The position numbers were made by a program, and so were the translations under genes. Source: Mesorhizobium loti (GTDB lineage Bacteria; Pseudomonadota; Alphaproteobacteria; Rhizobiales; Rhizobiaceae). From it: a DNA stretch of 64,000 bases. Within the stretch, counting starts at the first letter, position 1, and each line of letters begins with the position of its first letter. The DNA is taken from assembly GCA_014189435.1 (NCBI GenBank), contig CP050293.1:5337001-5401000 (forward strand), written 5' to 3'. The notes beneath the pieces were generated by a model, which saw only the letters and a list, made by a program, of their open reading frames with translations, did no database searches and had not been told where the DNA came from. Positions 16,866 through 25,798 of this stretch are shown one piece after another.

Positions 16866-19015
16866 GCATCGGCGAAGGTCAGCCGCCGGCTTTCGCGGCG
16901 GCGCTGCAACAGGCCGATGGTGGCGCGGCGCGCGGCTTCCAGGAAACGGTCCCAGCGGCTCGGATTGTGGACGACGTCGGCGCGGTAGAAGGATGGGCAG
17001 AGCACCGCCGCATCGGCGACCTCGCCGCAATTGCCGCAGCCGACGCAGCTTTGGTCGATATGGGCGACCGGATCGTCGCGCAGGGGATCGTCTGTTGACT
17101 TCACCGACAGCGAGGGGCAGCCCGACAGCCGCATGCAGGCATGGTCGCCGGTGCAGATGTCCTCGTCGACACCAAACTTCGGCTTCACCACCCGCTCCCC
17201 GCCCTTGATCGCCTTGTCGACCAGCGGCTTTTCGCGGCGCTGACGGTTGAGCATGCATTCGGACGAGGCGACGATGACCTTCGGCCCCTTCTCCTCCGTC
17301 GTCAGCGCCTCGCGCAGCGTGTCCTGCATCTTGGTGACGTCATAGGTGCGGTCGACATGGCGAAGCCATTTGACACCCATGCCTTTCACGGCCTCGGTGA
17401 TCGGATGCTTCGTCGACTTGGTTTTGTTGCCGGCGCGCGATGACAGGATGTCCTGGCCGCCGGTCGCCGCCGAATAGAAATTATCGACGATGACGATGAC
17501 GCCGTCATTCTTGTTGAACACCGCATTGCCGATCGAGGAGGTCAGGCCGTTGTGCCAGAAGCCGCCGTCGCCGACGAAGGAGATCGAACGGCGCTTGGCA
17601 TCAGGCGAATTGAACGCGGAGGCCGAAGCCGGCCCAAGCCCATAGCCCATGGTGGTGGCGCCGAGTTCGAAAGGCGGCATGATCGAGAACAGGTGGCAGC
17701 CGATGTCGGAGGCGATGTGGTGCTTGCCGAGTTCCTGCTCGACCAGTTTGGTCGCGGCAAAGATCGGCCGCTCGGGGCAGCCGATGCAGAAGCCTGGCGG
17801 CCGGCCCGGCACGACATTGATCAGGTCTGCGGCGTCGACGCCGTCGCCGACCTTGTTGGGGGCGCGCACCTCGCCCGGCAGCAGATGCGGCGCCTCGACG
17901 CGCAGGAAGGCGCCGATGCCGTCGAGCATGACCTGGCCGGTGTATTCGCCGGCCATCGGCAAATGCTCCTTGCCGACCAGCCTGGTGCCGCGACCGGCCT
18001 TGTGCAGCATCGAAGCAAAGGCCTGCTCGATGTAGTTGGGCTGGCCTTCCTCGACGACCAGCACCGACTGCTTGCCCTCACAGAAGGACAGGAATTCGTC
18101 ATCGATCAGCGGATAGACGGCGTTGAGCACGTAGAGCGGCACATCGGTGTCGCCGTAAGTGTCGGCAAGGCCGAGCCGCTGCAGCGCGCGGATGACCGAA
18201 TTGTACATGCCGCCCTGCATGACGATGCCGACCGAACCATGATCCGAGCCGAAGAATTCATTGATCTTGTTCTTGCGGATGAAGTCCACCGCCGCCGGCC
18301 AGCGCTTCTGCACCTTCTCCTTCTCATGCAGGAAGGAAGCGGGCGGCAGCACGATGCGGCCGGTGTCGCGGCGCGGCGCGTCAAGCGCATCGGCAACCGT
18401 CATTGGCGGCCGCTTGTTGTCCTTGGCGATGAAATGGCCGTGGACATGGCAGCAGCGGATGCGGACCTGCAGCATGACCGGCGTGTTGGAAATCTCCGAC
18501 AGCTCGAAGCCATCCTCCACCGCCTTGACGATCGACGGCAGGTTCGGGCGCGGGTCGAGCAGCCAGACCTGGCTCTTCATGGCGAAGGCATGGCTGCGCT
18601 CCTGCATGATCGAGGAGCCCTCACCATAATCCTCGCCGACAATGATCAGCGCGCCGCCGGTGACGCCGCCGGAGGCGAGATTGGCCAGCGCGTCGGAGGC
18701 GACATTGGTGCCGACCGTCGACTTGAAGGTCGCCGCACCGCGGATCGGATAATGCACCGAGGCGGCCAGCATGGCGGTGGCGGTGGCTTCCGAGGCGCTG
18801 GCCTCGAAATGCACGCCGAGCTCGCCCAGAATGTCCTGCGCGTCGGCCAGCACATCCATCAGATGGCTGATCGGCGCGCCCTGATAGCCGCCGACATAGC
18901 CGACACCGCATTGCAGCAGCGCCTTGGTGATGGCGAGGATGCCTTCGCCGGCAAATTCCTCGCCGGCGCCGAGCCTGAGCTTCTCGACTTCCTTGGCAAA
19001 AGACCGTTCGGCCAT
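16862..19015 (-). CDS. indolepyruvate/2-oxoacid ferredoxin oxidoreductase alpha subunit (IorA-like)
   Basis: The 717-residue large subunit. The pyrimidine-binding domain opens the protein (GVGYVGGYQGAPISHLMD), the thiamine diphosphate motif GDGGFWHNGLTSSIGN is near residue 480, and a ferredoxin-like C-terminus from about 615 holds CTGDHACMRLSGCP and CVGCGNCGEVADAAVLCP. The second is a usual 4Fe-4S motif; the first has altered Cys spacing, as in alphaproteobacterial IorA. The enzyme is cytoplasmic and acts with IorB. The gene is first in the iorA-iorB pair, with an intergenic palindrome and a MarR gene upstream on the same strand. Confidence 0.92.
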   Translation of the reverse strand: MAERSFAKEVEKLRLGAGEEFAGEGILAITKALLQCGVGYVGGYQGAPISHLMDVLADAQDILGELGVHFEASASEATATAMLAASVHYPIRGAATFKSTVGTNVASDALANLASGGVTGGALIIVGEDYGEGSSIMQERSHAFAMKSQVWLLDPRPNLPSIVKAVEDGFELSEISNTPVMLQVRIRCCHVHGHFIAKDNKRPPMTVADALDAPRRDTGRIVLPPASFLHEKEKVQKRWPAAVDFIRKNKINEFFGSDHGSVGIVMQGGMYNSVIRALQRLGLADTYGDTDVPLYVLNAVYPLIDDEFLSFCEGKQSVLVVEEGQPNYIEQAFASMLHKAGRGTRLVGKEHLPMAGEYTGQVMLDGIGAFLRVEAPHLLPGEVRAPNKVGDGVDAADLINVVPGRPPGFCIGCPERPIFAATKLVEQELGKHHIASDIGCHLFSIMPPFELGATTMGYGLGPASASAFNSPDAKRRSISFVGDGGFWHNGLTSSIGNAVFNKNDGVIVIVDNFYSAATGGQDILSSRAGNKTKSTKHPITEAVKGMGVKWLRHVDRTYDVTKMQDTLREALTTEEKGPKVIVASSECMLNRQRREKPLVDKAIKGGERVVKPKFGVDEDICTGDHACMRLSGCPSLSVKSTDDPLRDDPVAHIDQSCVGCGNCGEVADAAVLCPSFYRADVVHNPSRWDRFLEAARRATIGLLQRRRESRRLTFADA

Positions 19016-19071
19016 TTTTTCAATCCTTCCGTTACCGCCTGAGGCTGGCGGCGCGTAGGTCTATCTGCTTG

Positions 19072-19118
19072 AGCATGACCTCTTCCGAGAACCGGTATCC
19101 ACTCTTCGGGGTCATGCT
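19072..19118. repeat. short rhizobial intergenic palindrome
   Basis: AGCATGAC at the left pairs with GTCATGCT at the right, with partly paired bases between (CTTCCGAGAACCGG). This wording is a frequent Rhizobiales intergenic element. It lies between the MarR stop and the iorA start and may be a stop or processing site for the MarR transcript. Confidence 0.65.
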
Positions 19119-19599
19119 AGATGTCGTGCTTGCGAATGTTTTTCAGCATCTTCAAAAGCGTCGCGATGAGTGCGGAATATTCAGCGTCGTCGATATCGTC
19201 GAACATCGCCTCGAACGCGTCATGCATGGCAGGCCAGGCGCGGGTGAATTCGGCGCGGCCCTCGTCGGTCAGGAACACGTGGCGGATGCGGCTGTCGGTG
19301 ACACCTTGCTCGCGCCGTACCAGGCCCTGGCCCTCCAGCGAGTCGAGCGTCCGGCTCAAGGTCGACTGCTCGATCACAGTGTAGACCGACAGGTCGTTGA
19401 CGGTGATGCCGTCGGTGACCGACAGCACGGCGAGCGTGCGTACCTGCGGAATGGTCAGCCCCTGCTTGCGGAAATCGTCGCGCAAGGTGGCGTTGTAGCG
19501 GCCCATGATGCGGTTCATCAGATAGGGCGCGAATTGCTGCAGGCCGATCTGCCCCAGGGTCGAGATGCGCTGGCGCTTTTCGGCAACCTTCTGTTCCAT
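19117..19599 (-). CDS. MarR family transcriptional regulator
   Basis: A 160-residue MarR protein with the winged-helix core: FRKQGLTIPQVRTLAVLS, then the recognition helix NDLSVYTVIEQSTLSRTLDSLE, and the wing DSRIRHVFLTDEGRA. MarR dimers bind palindromes and usually release them on binding an aromatic ligand. Its ATG overlaps the stop of the FAD oxidoreductase gene (TGATG), so it is translated from the same message. It is one of two MarR genes in this catabolic region and a candidate for the TTTnAAGCwTnAAA sites at 22.3, 30.1, 37.9 and 38.8 kb. Confidence 0.9.
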   Translation of the reverse strand: MEQKVAEKRQRISTLGQIGLQQFAPYLMNRIMGRYNATLRDDFRKQGLTIPQVRTLAVLSVTDGITVNDLSVYTVIEQSTLSRTLDSLEGQGLVRREQGVTDSRIRHVFLTDEGRAEFTRAWPAMHDAFEAMFDDIDDAEYSALIATLLKMLKNIRKHDI

Positions 19600-21170
19600 C
19601 ACAGCCTCCCCGCCAGGAGAAAGCCGGAGCCGCCGCCAAGGCCGGCACCGGGATGGGTGGAGGCGCCGATATGGTAGAGGTTCTTGATGCCGGTCTGGTG
19701 GTTGCGGCTGGTCTTGAACGGCCGCCACAGGAACGATTGGTCGATGGTCGAGGAGCCACCATAGGGATCGCCACCGACAAGATTGATGTTCATCGCTTCG
19801 AGATCGGCCGGCGAATAGGCGCGGCGCGCGATGACGCTGTCCTTGAAGCCGTCGATATGGCTGGCAAGGATCGCTTCGGCGCGATCGGCATAAGCTTCCC
19901 GCAACGCGTCGGTCCATTGCCCGTCAGCCGGCGCCTGCAGCTTGCCTGCGGCATCGCCCTCGATGTGACGTGGTACCTCGGGCAGTTGCAGCCACAGGAT
20001 CGCCTTGCCCTCCGGACAGCGCGACGGATCGAGCGCGTGCGGCTGGCCGACACAGATGGTCGGCACCTCAGGCAGCATGCCGCGCGCCGCCTCGTTGCAG
20101 GCCTTCGAGACGCCATCCAGTCCCGGTGTCAGGTGCAGCAGCGCCACTTTGTCCAGGCCTTCGCCCCGCCATGAGGGCGGTTTGTCCAACGCGTAGTGGA
20201 TCTGGAAATTGCCTTTGCCGTAGCGGTATTTTTGCGTCGCCTCGACATCGGCTTTGGGTGCATCCGCGCCAAGCAGCCTGCCATAGAGCTGCGTTGGCGT
20301 GACCGAGCATATGACGCTCTTCTTCGCATGGACCGTTTCGCCCGAGGCCAGCCGCACGCCGGTGGCGCGACCTCCAGCCAGGATGATGGAAGCAACGTCC
20401 GCTTCGGTAGAGATGACGCCGCCACGCTCGGTGATCAATGCCTCGAAGGCGGCCAGCAGGTTCTGCGCGCCGCCCTTGACGATCGGTGCCCCGGCCGCCT
20501 CCAGCGCGAAGGCGATCACCTTGGCGATTTGGCCGGAGAATGCATCTTCCGGTCCGAGCCCGGCATGCAGCACCCAGGGCGCCCACAGCGCACGGATGGT
20601 TTCGGACTGGTAGGTGCTTTCCAGCCAGCTGCGCGCCGGCACGAGTGCTTCGCCGAGAAAGGCGGCAAGGCCACGCGAGCCGCGCCGCCAGGCATCGCCG
20701 GCCAAAAGCTTCGCGGTCGGATAGGACCACAGGCTGCCGCCGAGCAGGCCGAACAGCAGGCCGGCATTGCGCTCGATGCCGCCGACATCGTTCGCGTGCC
20801 GGTCGCCGTCGCCTGCCGCGATTGCGTTGAGGGCAGCGACATTGGCGGCGCGGTCGGTGGTGAGCACGGCATAGCTGCCGTCCGGCCGCAGCACGCCGGT
20901 CGGCTTGGCCGTATGGCAGAATTCAAGCCCGTGCCGCGCAAGGTCGGCGCCGAGTACCGCAAAGGCCGGCGAGGTGATGAACAGCACGAAGGTCGTCGCC
21001 ATCACGTCATGGATGAAGCCGGGCGCGGTGATCTCCTCGGTGCGCATGCAGCCGCCAATGCGGTCGTTGCGCTCCAGGACAAGCACCTTGGCGCCCTTGC
21101 CGCCGAGCATCGCCGCGCAGACCAGCGCGTTGATGCCGCTGCCGACGATGATGTGATCGGGGGCGTTCAT
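19599..21170 (-). CDS. NAD(P)/FAD-dependent oxidoreductase, phytoene-desaturase-like (copy 1)
   Basis: A 523-residue flavoprotein. The N-terminal FAD motif is VGSGINALVCAAMLGGKG with the acid at VLERND, followed by RIGGCMRTEE. The C-terminal FAD-contact motif is GASTHPGAGLGGGSG. The fold is that of phytoene desaturases and amine oxidases, yet no carotenoid genes are nearby. A second copy of the same type (22367-23941) lies beyond the isatin-hydrolase-like gene. Both likely oxidise a C-N or C-C bond of the pathway substrate. It is co-transcribed with the MarR gene. The substrate is unknown. Confidence 0.85.
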   Translation of the reverse strand: MNAPDHIIVGSGINALVCAAMLGGKGAKVLVLERNDRIGGCMRTEEITAPGFIHDVMATTFVLFITSPAFAVLGADLARHGLEFCHTAKPTGVLRPDGSYAVLTTDRAANVAALNAIAAGDGDRHANDVGGIERNAGLLFGLLGGSLWSYPTAKLLAGDAWRRGSRGLAAFLGEALVPARSWLESTYQSETIRALWAPWVLHAGLGPEDAFSGQIAKVIAFALEAAGAPIVKGGAQNLLAAFEALITERGGVISTEADVASIILAGGRATGVRLASGETVHAKKSVICSVTPTQLYGRLLGADAPKADVEATQKYRYGKGNFQIHYALDKPPSWRGEGLDKVALLHLTPGLDGVSKACNEAARGMLPEVPTICVGQPHALDPSRCPEGKAILWLQLPEVPRHIEGDAAGKLQAPADGQWTDALREAYADRAEAILASHIDGFKDSVIARRAYSPADLEAMNINLVGGDPYGGSSTIDQSFLWRPFKTSRNHQTGIKNLYHIGASTHPGAGLGGGSGFLLAGRL

Positions 21171-21221
21171 TGGGCGTTTCCTGTGGGCAGCGGATGGGCA
21201 TGGGAGGGCGGCCCTCTACGA

Positions 21222-21379
21222 CGCCCCCCTCTGTCCTGCCGGACATCTCCCCCACAAGGGGGGAGATCGGCTATCATCTCGGCTTTCGCCAATTTTCTAC
21301 GTTGCAAGATGGGAGCCGTCGCGGAAGCCGCCAATCTCCCCCCTTGTGGGGGAGATGCCCGGCAGGGCAGAGGGGGGCG
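21222..21379. repeat. long palindromic repeat, family A, copy 1
   Basis: A near-perfect long inverted repeat: GCCCCCCTCTGTCCTGCCG at the left pairs with CGGCAGGGCAGAGGGGGGC at the right, and a second inner pair is built around CTCCCCCACAAGGGGGGAG. The same element recurs at 34922-35080. It fills the space between the cyclase gene end and the start of the FAD oxidoreductase gene. Confidence 0.85.
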
Positions 21380-21454
21380 CCGTAAGGCGCGAGCGCCGTC
21401 AACCTGCCTCCCTATCGCTTCGCCAACCTGCATGACCTTCTCCCGAAGATCTCC

Positions 21455-22246
21455 TTACTGCCCAGACACAAGCGCCAGCGCGCGGATCGGACTGCCGGTG
21501 CCGTGTTCGATCTTGAGCGGCGCCGCGATCAGGATGGCACCCTTCGGCGGCAGCTGGTCGAGGTTGCAGAGGCTGGCTAGACCGTAGCGGTTGGCCTTGT
21601 GCATCAGCGTGTGCGCCGGGAACGGCGGCTCCATGCCACCGGCCTTGCCGGCATCCGTGCCGATCGTCTCCGAGCCCCAGCCCTTGATGTCCTTGCTGAT
21701 CAGAAACTGGATGGCTTCGGCCGTCGGGCCGGGCGTGTGCGGGCCGGTCTCGTTGGCGTTGAGGAACTCGGCTTCGGAGCCGTTGCGCTTGTACCAGTCG
21801 GTGCGCATCACCACCCACTCGCCGGCGTTGATCGCGCCATGCTTGGCTTCCCATGCCTTAATGTGGTCGACGGTGAGCAGGAAATCATGGTCGGCGGCGG
21901 CTTCCTTCGAGCAGTCGATGACATTGACCGGGCCGACGAAGTTCTGCGCCGGAATGGTGTCGGTGGCGCCGTCCGGATAATCCTTGCCAGAGATCCAGTG
22001 CTGCGGCGCATCGAAATGCGTGCCCGAATGTTCGCCAAGCTTCAGCCAGTTCCAGGCCCACCAGGGACCGTTCTTGTCATAGCGGGAGATGTTGTGGATC
22101 TCGACCTTGGGTGTGTCGACGGCGAGCTCCGGCGGCAGCTTGATCAACGGCGTGTCGGGTCCGAGCGGCGCCGACAGGTCGACCACCTTGATGGCGCCTG
22201 AAAGAAGCTGGCCGGCGACTTCGCCGAGGAGTTTTTGGGTGTCCAT
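21455..22246 (-). CDS. isatin hydrolase-like cyclase-family metalloenzyme
   Basis: A 263-residue member of the cyclase/kynurenine-formamidase superfamily. The metal motif HSGTHFDAPQH places ligands at H73, H77 and D79. Segments WWAWNWLKLGEHSG, DCSKEAAADHDFLL, GGMEPPFPAH and GTGSPIRALAL closely match what I recall of isatin hydrolase, which opens the lactam of isatin to give isatinate with Mn2+. Kynurenine formamidase (KynB) is the main alternative; it has other residues around these motifs. The gene is divergent from the second FAD oxidoreductase and shares its operator region. Confidence 0.82.
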   Translation of the reverse strand: MDTQKLLGEVAGQLLSGAIKVVDLSAPLGPDTPLIKLPPELAVDTPKVEIHNISRYDKNGPWWAWNWLKLGEHSGTHFDAPQHWISGKDYPDGATDTIPAQNFVGPVNVIDCSKEAAADHDFLLTVDHIKAWEAKHGAINAGEWVVMRTDWYKRNGSEAEFLNANETGPHTPGPTAEAIQFLISKDIKGWGSETIGTDAGKAGGMEPPFPAHTLMHKANRYGLASLCNLDQLPPKGAILIAAPLKIEHGTGSPIRALALVSGQ

Positions 22247-22334
22247 GGTCTGAAGTTCCCTCTTTCGTGATGATGATCAAGGCTCGTCTCGGCCCTTAAT
22301 ATCCTACTAGACGAAAACATATGCATCTGCAATT

Positions 22335-22352
22335 ATCTTTAAGCATAAAGGA
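22335..22352. promoter_or_regulatory. putative MarR operator 1
   Basis: CTTTAAGCATAAAG: five-base arms CTTTA/TAAAG around AGCA. It lies about 15 bases before the GTG of the second FAD oxidoreductase and about 90 bases from the start of the divergent isatin-hydrolase-like gene. It has the same core as the sites at 30.1, 37.9 and 38.8 kb. Confidence 0.6.
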
Positions 22353-22366
22353 AATGGGAACGGGGC

Positions 22367-23941
22367 GTGAGCGAGTTTGACGCCATCTTTGTCGGGGCGG
22401 GCCACAACAGTCTGGCATGCGCCGCGCATTTGGCGCTCAAAGGCTGGAAAATCGGGATTTTCGAGCGCAGCGCAGCAATCGGCGGCGCTGTCCAGACGCG
22501 CGAATTCACCCTTCCCGGCTTCCGTCACGATTTCGGCGCGATGAATCTCAGCCTGTTCGCCGGCTCCGCCTTCCACCGGAAATATGCAAATGAATTGAAA
22601 GCGCAGGGGCTGGAATTCGCGCCCGTCGCCGATTGTTTCGCCAGCGCCTTTCCGGACGGACGCTGGTTCGGCGTCAGCAACGACCTGGAAAAGACCGCCG
22701 CGCGGATGGCCGCCTTTTCCGCCACTGACGCCGCGACATGGCGCAGATTGGTCGCCGCCTTCCCGGCGGAGGCCGAGCATCTGTTCCGGCTGCTGGGTTC
22801 GCCGATGAGCGCCCGCGCGCTTGTCGGCACGGCGTGGAACCTGTGGCGCAAGAAGGGCACTGCCGGCGCGCTCGATACGGGACGGCTGCTGTTGTCTTCG
22901 CCACGCGCCTGGCTGGAGGAGAACTTCGAGTCGCCTCATATCAGGGCAACGCTCGCCACCTGGGGCATGCATCTCGACTTCGCGCCCGACATCGCCGGCG
23001 GCGCCGTGTTCCCCTATCTGGAATCGATGGCCAACCAGAGTTTCGGCATGGTGCTGGGCAAGGGTGGCGCCGACACCATCATCCGTGCTCTGTCTGGCAT
23101 GGTGACTTCCGCCGGCGGCAAGATCTTCACCGGCGCCGACGTGGCCGAGATCACGGTTTCGGCCGGCAAGGCGACCGGCGTGCGGCTTGCTTCCGGTGAG
23201 ACCCATACCGCCAACAGGGCGGTGATTGCCGGCGTCGCGCCCAAGGCGCTGACCGGCAAACTGCTGCCCAATGGTTCTAGCGACACCGGCTTCGACAAGG
23301 CGATGCAAAAATTCCGATACGCGCCGGGCACGATGATGATCCATCTGGCGCTCGACGATCTGCCGGACTGGCGCGCCAGCGCTGAGCTTCAGAAGTTTGC
23401 TTATGTCCATCTGTCGCCGTCGCTCGACGCCATGTCGCGCACCTATCAGCAGGCGATGGCGGGCATACTGCCGGACGAGCCGGTGCTGGTCGTCGGTCAG
23501 CCGACGGCGATCGACCCGTCGCGGGCGCCTCAGGGCAAGCATGTGCTGTGGGTGCAGGTGCGCATGCTGCCCGCCGAAATCCTTGGCGATGCGGCAGGCA
23601 AGATCGCGCCAGCGCATTGGGACAAGGTCAAGGAGGTCTACGCCGACCGTGTCCTCGACATCATCGAGACCTATGCGCCCGGCCTGCGAAACAAGATCCT
23701 CGGCCAGGCGGTGTTCTCGCCCATCGATCTCGAGCGCGAGAACCCGAACCTCGTCGGCGGCGATCAGGTCTGCGGCAGCCATCATCTGGCGCAGAATTTC
23801 CTGTTTCGCCCGGTGCGCGGCTATGCCGGCTGGAACACGCCGGTCGGCAACCTGCATCTCACCGGTGCTGCAACGTGGCCGGGCGCCGGGACCGGTGCGG
23901 CTTCCGGATACATGCTCGCGCAACAGCTTGGCGGGAGGTAG
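22367..23941 (+). CDS. NAD(P)/FAD-dependent oxidoreductase, phytoene-desaturase-like (copy 2)
   Basis: A 524-residue flavoprotein with the FAD motif VGAGHNSLACAAHLALKG, the acid at IFERS, IGGAVQTREF, and the C-terminal contact GAATWPGAGTGAASG. It is similar in design to the 19599-21170 protein, so the two probably arose by duplication and act on successive or related intermediates. GTG start, with a purine-rich stretch (AAAGGAAATGGGAACGGG) in front. It heads a transcript that probably continues into the ABC importer genes. Substrate unknown. Confidence 0.85.
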   Translation: MSEFDAIFVGAGHNSLACAAHLALKGWKIGIFERSAAIGGAVQTREFTLPGFRHDFGAMNLSLFAGSAFHRKYANELKAQGLEFAPVADCFASAFPDGRWFGVSNDLEKTAARMAAFSATDAATWRRLVAAFPAEAEHLFRLLGSPMSARALVGTAWNLWRKKGTAGALDTGRLLLSSPRAWLEENFESPHIRATLATWGMHLDFAPDIAGGAVFPYLESMANQSFGMVLGKGGADTIIRALSGMVTSAGGKIFTGADVAEITVSAGKATGVRLASGETHTANRAVIAGVAPKALTGKLLPNGSSDTGFDKAMQKFRYAPGTMMIHLALDDLPDWRASAELQKFAYVHLSPSLDAMSRTYQQAMAGILPDEPVLVVGQPTAIDPSRAPQGKHVLWVQVRMLPAEILGDAAGKIAPAHWDKVKEVYADRVLDIIETYAPGLRNKILGQAVFSPIDLERENPNLVGGDQVCGSHHLAQNFLFRPVRGYAGWNTPVGNLHLTGAATWPGAGTGAASGYMLAQQLGGR

Positions 23942-24052
23942 GAGCCGAAGATTTCACACAGGCGAAAGAGGGCAACTGCTGCCCAAGAAGCCTGAACCAA
24001 TGAACTGAAGACGACGCGCGCAGAAAACAGAAAACCAACAAGGGGAACGACC

Positions 24053-25582
24053 ATGACAATCAACAGACGCGAATTGCTGGGATACAGTGCCGCGGCACTC
24101 GGGGTGGCCGCCGTCGGCCTGCCGCAGATCGCCAAGGCGGCTGCCGGCGAACTGACCATCGCCTATAATGTCAACTTGCCGTCCTGGGATCCGACCACCG
24201 GCCCCTCGGCCGTCAACCCGACGATCCAGGGTCTCTACCAGTCGGTGTTCGATCAATTCATTCCCCAAAAGCCAGACCTGTCCTTCGCGCCGGGCCTGCT
24301 CACCGAATGGGGCTGGAACGACGACCGCACCAAGATCACGATGACGGTGCGCGAAGGCGTGACCTGGCATGACGGCTCGCCGTTCACGGCCGAGGACGTG
24401 GTCTGGTCGCTGCAGCGGGCGGGTGACGAAAAGACTGGCAACCCGATCCAGTTCGTCTGGAAGAACGTCAACAACTTCAAGATCGACGGCAACAAGATCA
24501 CCGGTGATGTCGTGCAGTTCGACCCGGTCTATTTCAAATGGATGTCGTTCCTGACCGGCTACATCATGCCGAAGGCCTATTACGAGAAGGTCGGCGCCGA
24601 AGGCTTCGAGAAAGCGCCGATCGGCACCGGCCCCTACATGGTCGAAAAATTCGAGCGCAACGCCTTCCTGCGGCTCAAGGCCAACCCGAACTACTGGGGC
24701 GGCAAGCCGGCCTTCGAGAATGTGACGATCAAGTTCGTCGCTGACGCGGCAAGCCGCGTCGCCGAGATCGAATCCGGTTCCTCGCAGGTGACGCTCGAAA
24801 TTCCCTATGAGGAGTATGACCGGCTGATCGCCAAGGACGGATTGGCCGGCTCGTGCAAGAACGTTTCCGACATCGGCATGATCTTCTTCAACGACATCGA
24901 GGCGATGCTGGACAAGAACGTGCGCCAGGCAGCCGTCATGTCGATCGACAAGAAGCTGTTGGTCGATCGCCTGCTGCGCGGCTATGGCCAGCCGATCGAC
25001 ACGCTGGAGACGCCGGAATACACGGCCTACGATGCGTCGATCAAGGTCGAGCACAATCCGGAGAAAGCCAAGGAACTGCTGGCTGCCTCCGGCTATTCGC
25101 CGGAAAAGCCGGTCAAGTTCACCATCCAGACGACCAAGGGCTTCAAGCCCAAGGACTATGAGATGATTCAGGCGATCGTCGGCATGTGGCGCAAGGTCGG
25201 TATCGAGGCGACAATCGAAGTCTACGAGATCGCCAAGCACTATGAGCTGCGCGCCGCCGACAAGCTGGCGCCGGCCGCCTTCTACAACTGGGGCAACGCC
25301 ATCGGCGATCCGACCACCTCGACCGGCTTTGCCATGTACGGCCCGAGCCCGCATTCGGTGTGGGACAGCCAGGATCTGATCGACATGATCAACCCGCTGT
25401 GGGGCGAGAAGGACGAGGCCAAGCGCATTGCCGGCTGGAAGGCTGTCGACAAATACATCGCCGAGCAGGCCTATGTGCTGCCGTTGATGCAGTATGCGCA
25501 GCCGATCGTGCATGCCAAGAGCGTTAATGTGGTGCAACATGTGTCCGGCGCGCTGCTGCCAGCCCTGATGACCCCGGCCTGA
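24053..25582 (+). CDS. ABC transporter substrate-binding protein, family 5 (peptide/opine type)
   Basis: A 509-residue periplasmic binding protein of the DppA/OppA/NikA family. The signal peptide has a twin-arginine-like start (NRRELLGYSAAALGVAAVG) and is cleaved near AKAA. Family features are PGLLTEWGWN, GVTWHDGSPFTAEDVVWSL and IGTGPYMVEKF. It delivers ligand to the two permeases encoded just downstream. Given the catabolic genes around it, an aromatic or N-containing small molecule is as likely as a peptide. GGGGAA precedes the ATG. A hairpin follows the stop. Confidence 0.9.
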   Translation: MTINRRELLGYSAAALGVAAVGLPQIAKAAAGELTIAYNVNLPSWDPTTGPSAVNPTIQGLYQSVFDQFIPQKPDLSFAPGLLTEWGWNDDRTKITMTVREGVTWHDGSPFTAEDVVWSLQRAGDEKTGNPIQFVWKNVNNFKIDGNKITGDVVQFDPVYFKWMSFLTGYIMPKAYYEKVGAEGFEKAPIGTGPYMVEKFERNAFLRLKANPNYWGGKPAFENVTIKFVADAASRVAEIESGSSQVTLEIPYEEYDRLIAKDGLAGSCKNVSDIGMIFFNDIEAMLDKNVRQAAVMSIDKKLLVDRLLRGYGQPIDTLETPEYTAYDASIKVEHNPEKAKELLAASGYSPEKPVKFTIQTTKGFKPKDYEMIQAIVGMWRKVGIEATIEVYEIAKHYELRAADKLAPAAFYNWGNAIGDPTTSTGFAMYGPSPHSVWDSQDLIDMINPLWGEKDEAKRIAGWKAVDKYIAEQAYVLPLMQYAQPIVHAKSVNVVQHVSGALLPALMTPA

Positions 25583-25591
25583 CCAATATGG

Positions 25592-25623
25592 GAAGGCACG
25601 CTGTCGCGAGACGGCGTGCCTTC
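25592..25623 (+). terminator. hairpin after binding-protein gene
   Basis: GAAGGCACGC pairs with GCGTGCCTTC, with an inner GTC/GAC pair in the loop; TTTAA follows. It could stop part of the transcription or protect the binding-protein message, so that the protein is made in excess over the permeases. Confidence 0.65.
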
Positions 25624-25638
25624 TTTAACGACGCAGGC

Positions 25639-25756
25639 CCCCTCATCCGGCCCTTCGGGCCACCTTCTCCCCGCTGGGGAGAAGAGACCGGCTCAGCTGT
25701 CAGCGACCTCGTCTCCCCTCGGGGAGAAGGTGGCCGCGAAGCGGCCGGATGAGGGG
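25639..25756. repeat. palindromic repeat, family B
   Basis: CCCCTCATCCGGC at the left pairs with GCCGGATGAGGGG at the right; inside, CCACCTTCTCCCCG pairs with CGGGGAGAAGGTGG. It lies between the binding-protein and permease genes of the same importer. The outer sequence resembles the ends of the elements at 32.5 and 63.5 kb. Confidence 0.8.
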
Positions 25757-25798
25757 ATTTTCGTTCCAGCCACCAAAACGCAGTAGGCTTACGCCGGA

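Noticed and set aside
21222..21379. CRISPR-like repeats
   Set aside because: The inverted pairs are a single palindromic element, not regularly spaced direct repeats with spacers.
22307..23923. Open frame of 538 residues on the minus strand
   Set aside because: It is the antisense of the FAD oxidoreductase gene. Its Arg/His/Gln-rich composition is that of a shadow frame in GC-rich DNA and it has no domain.
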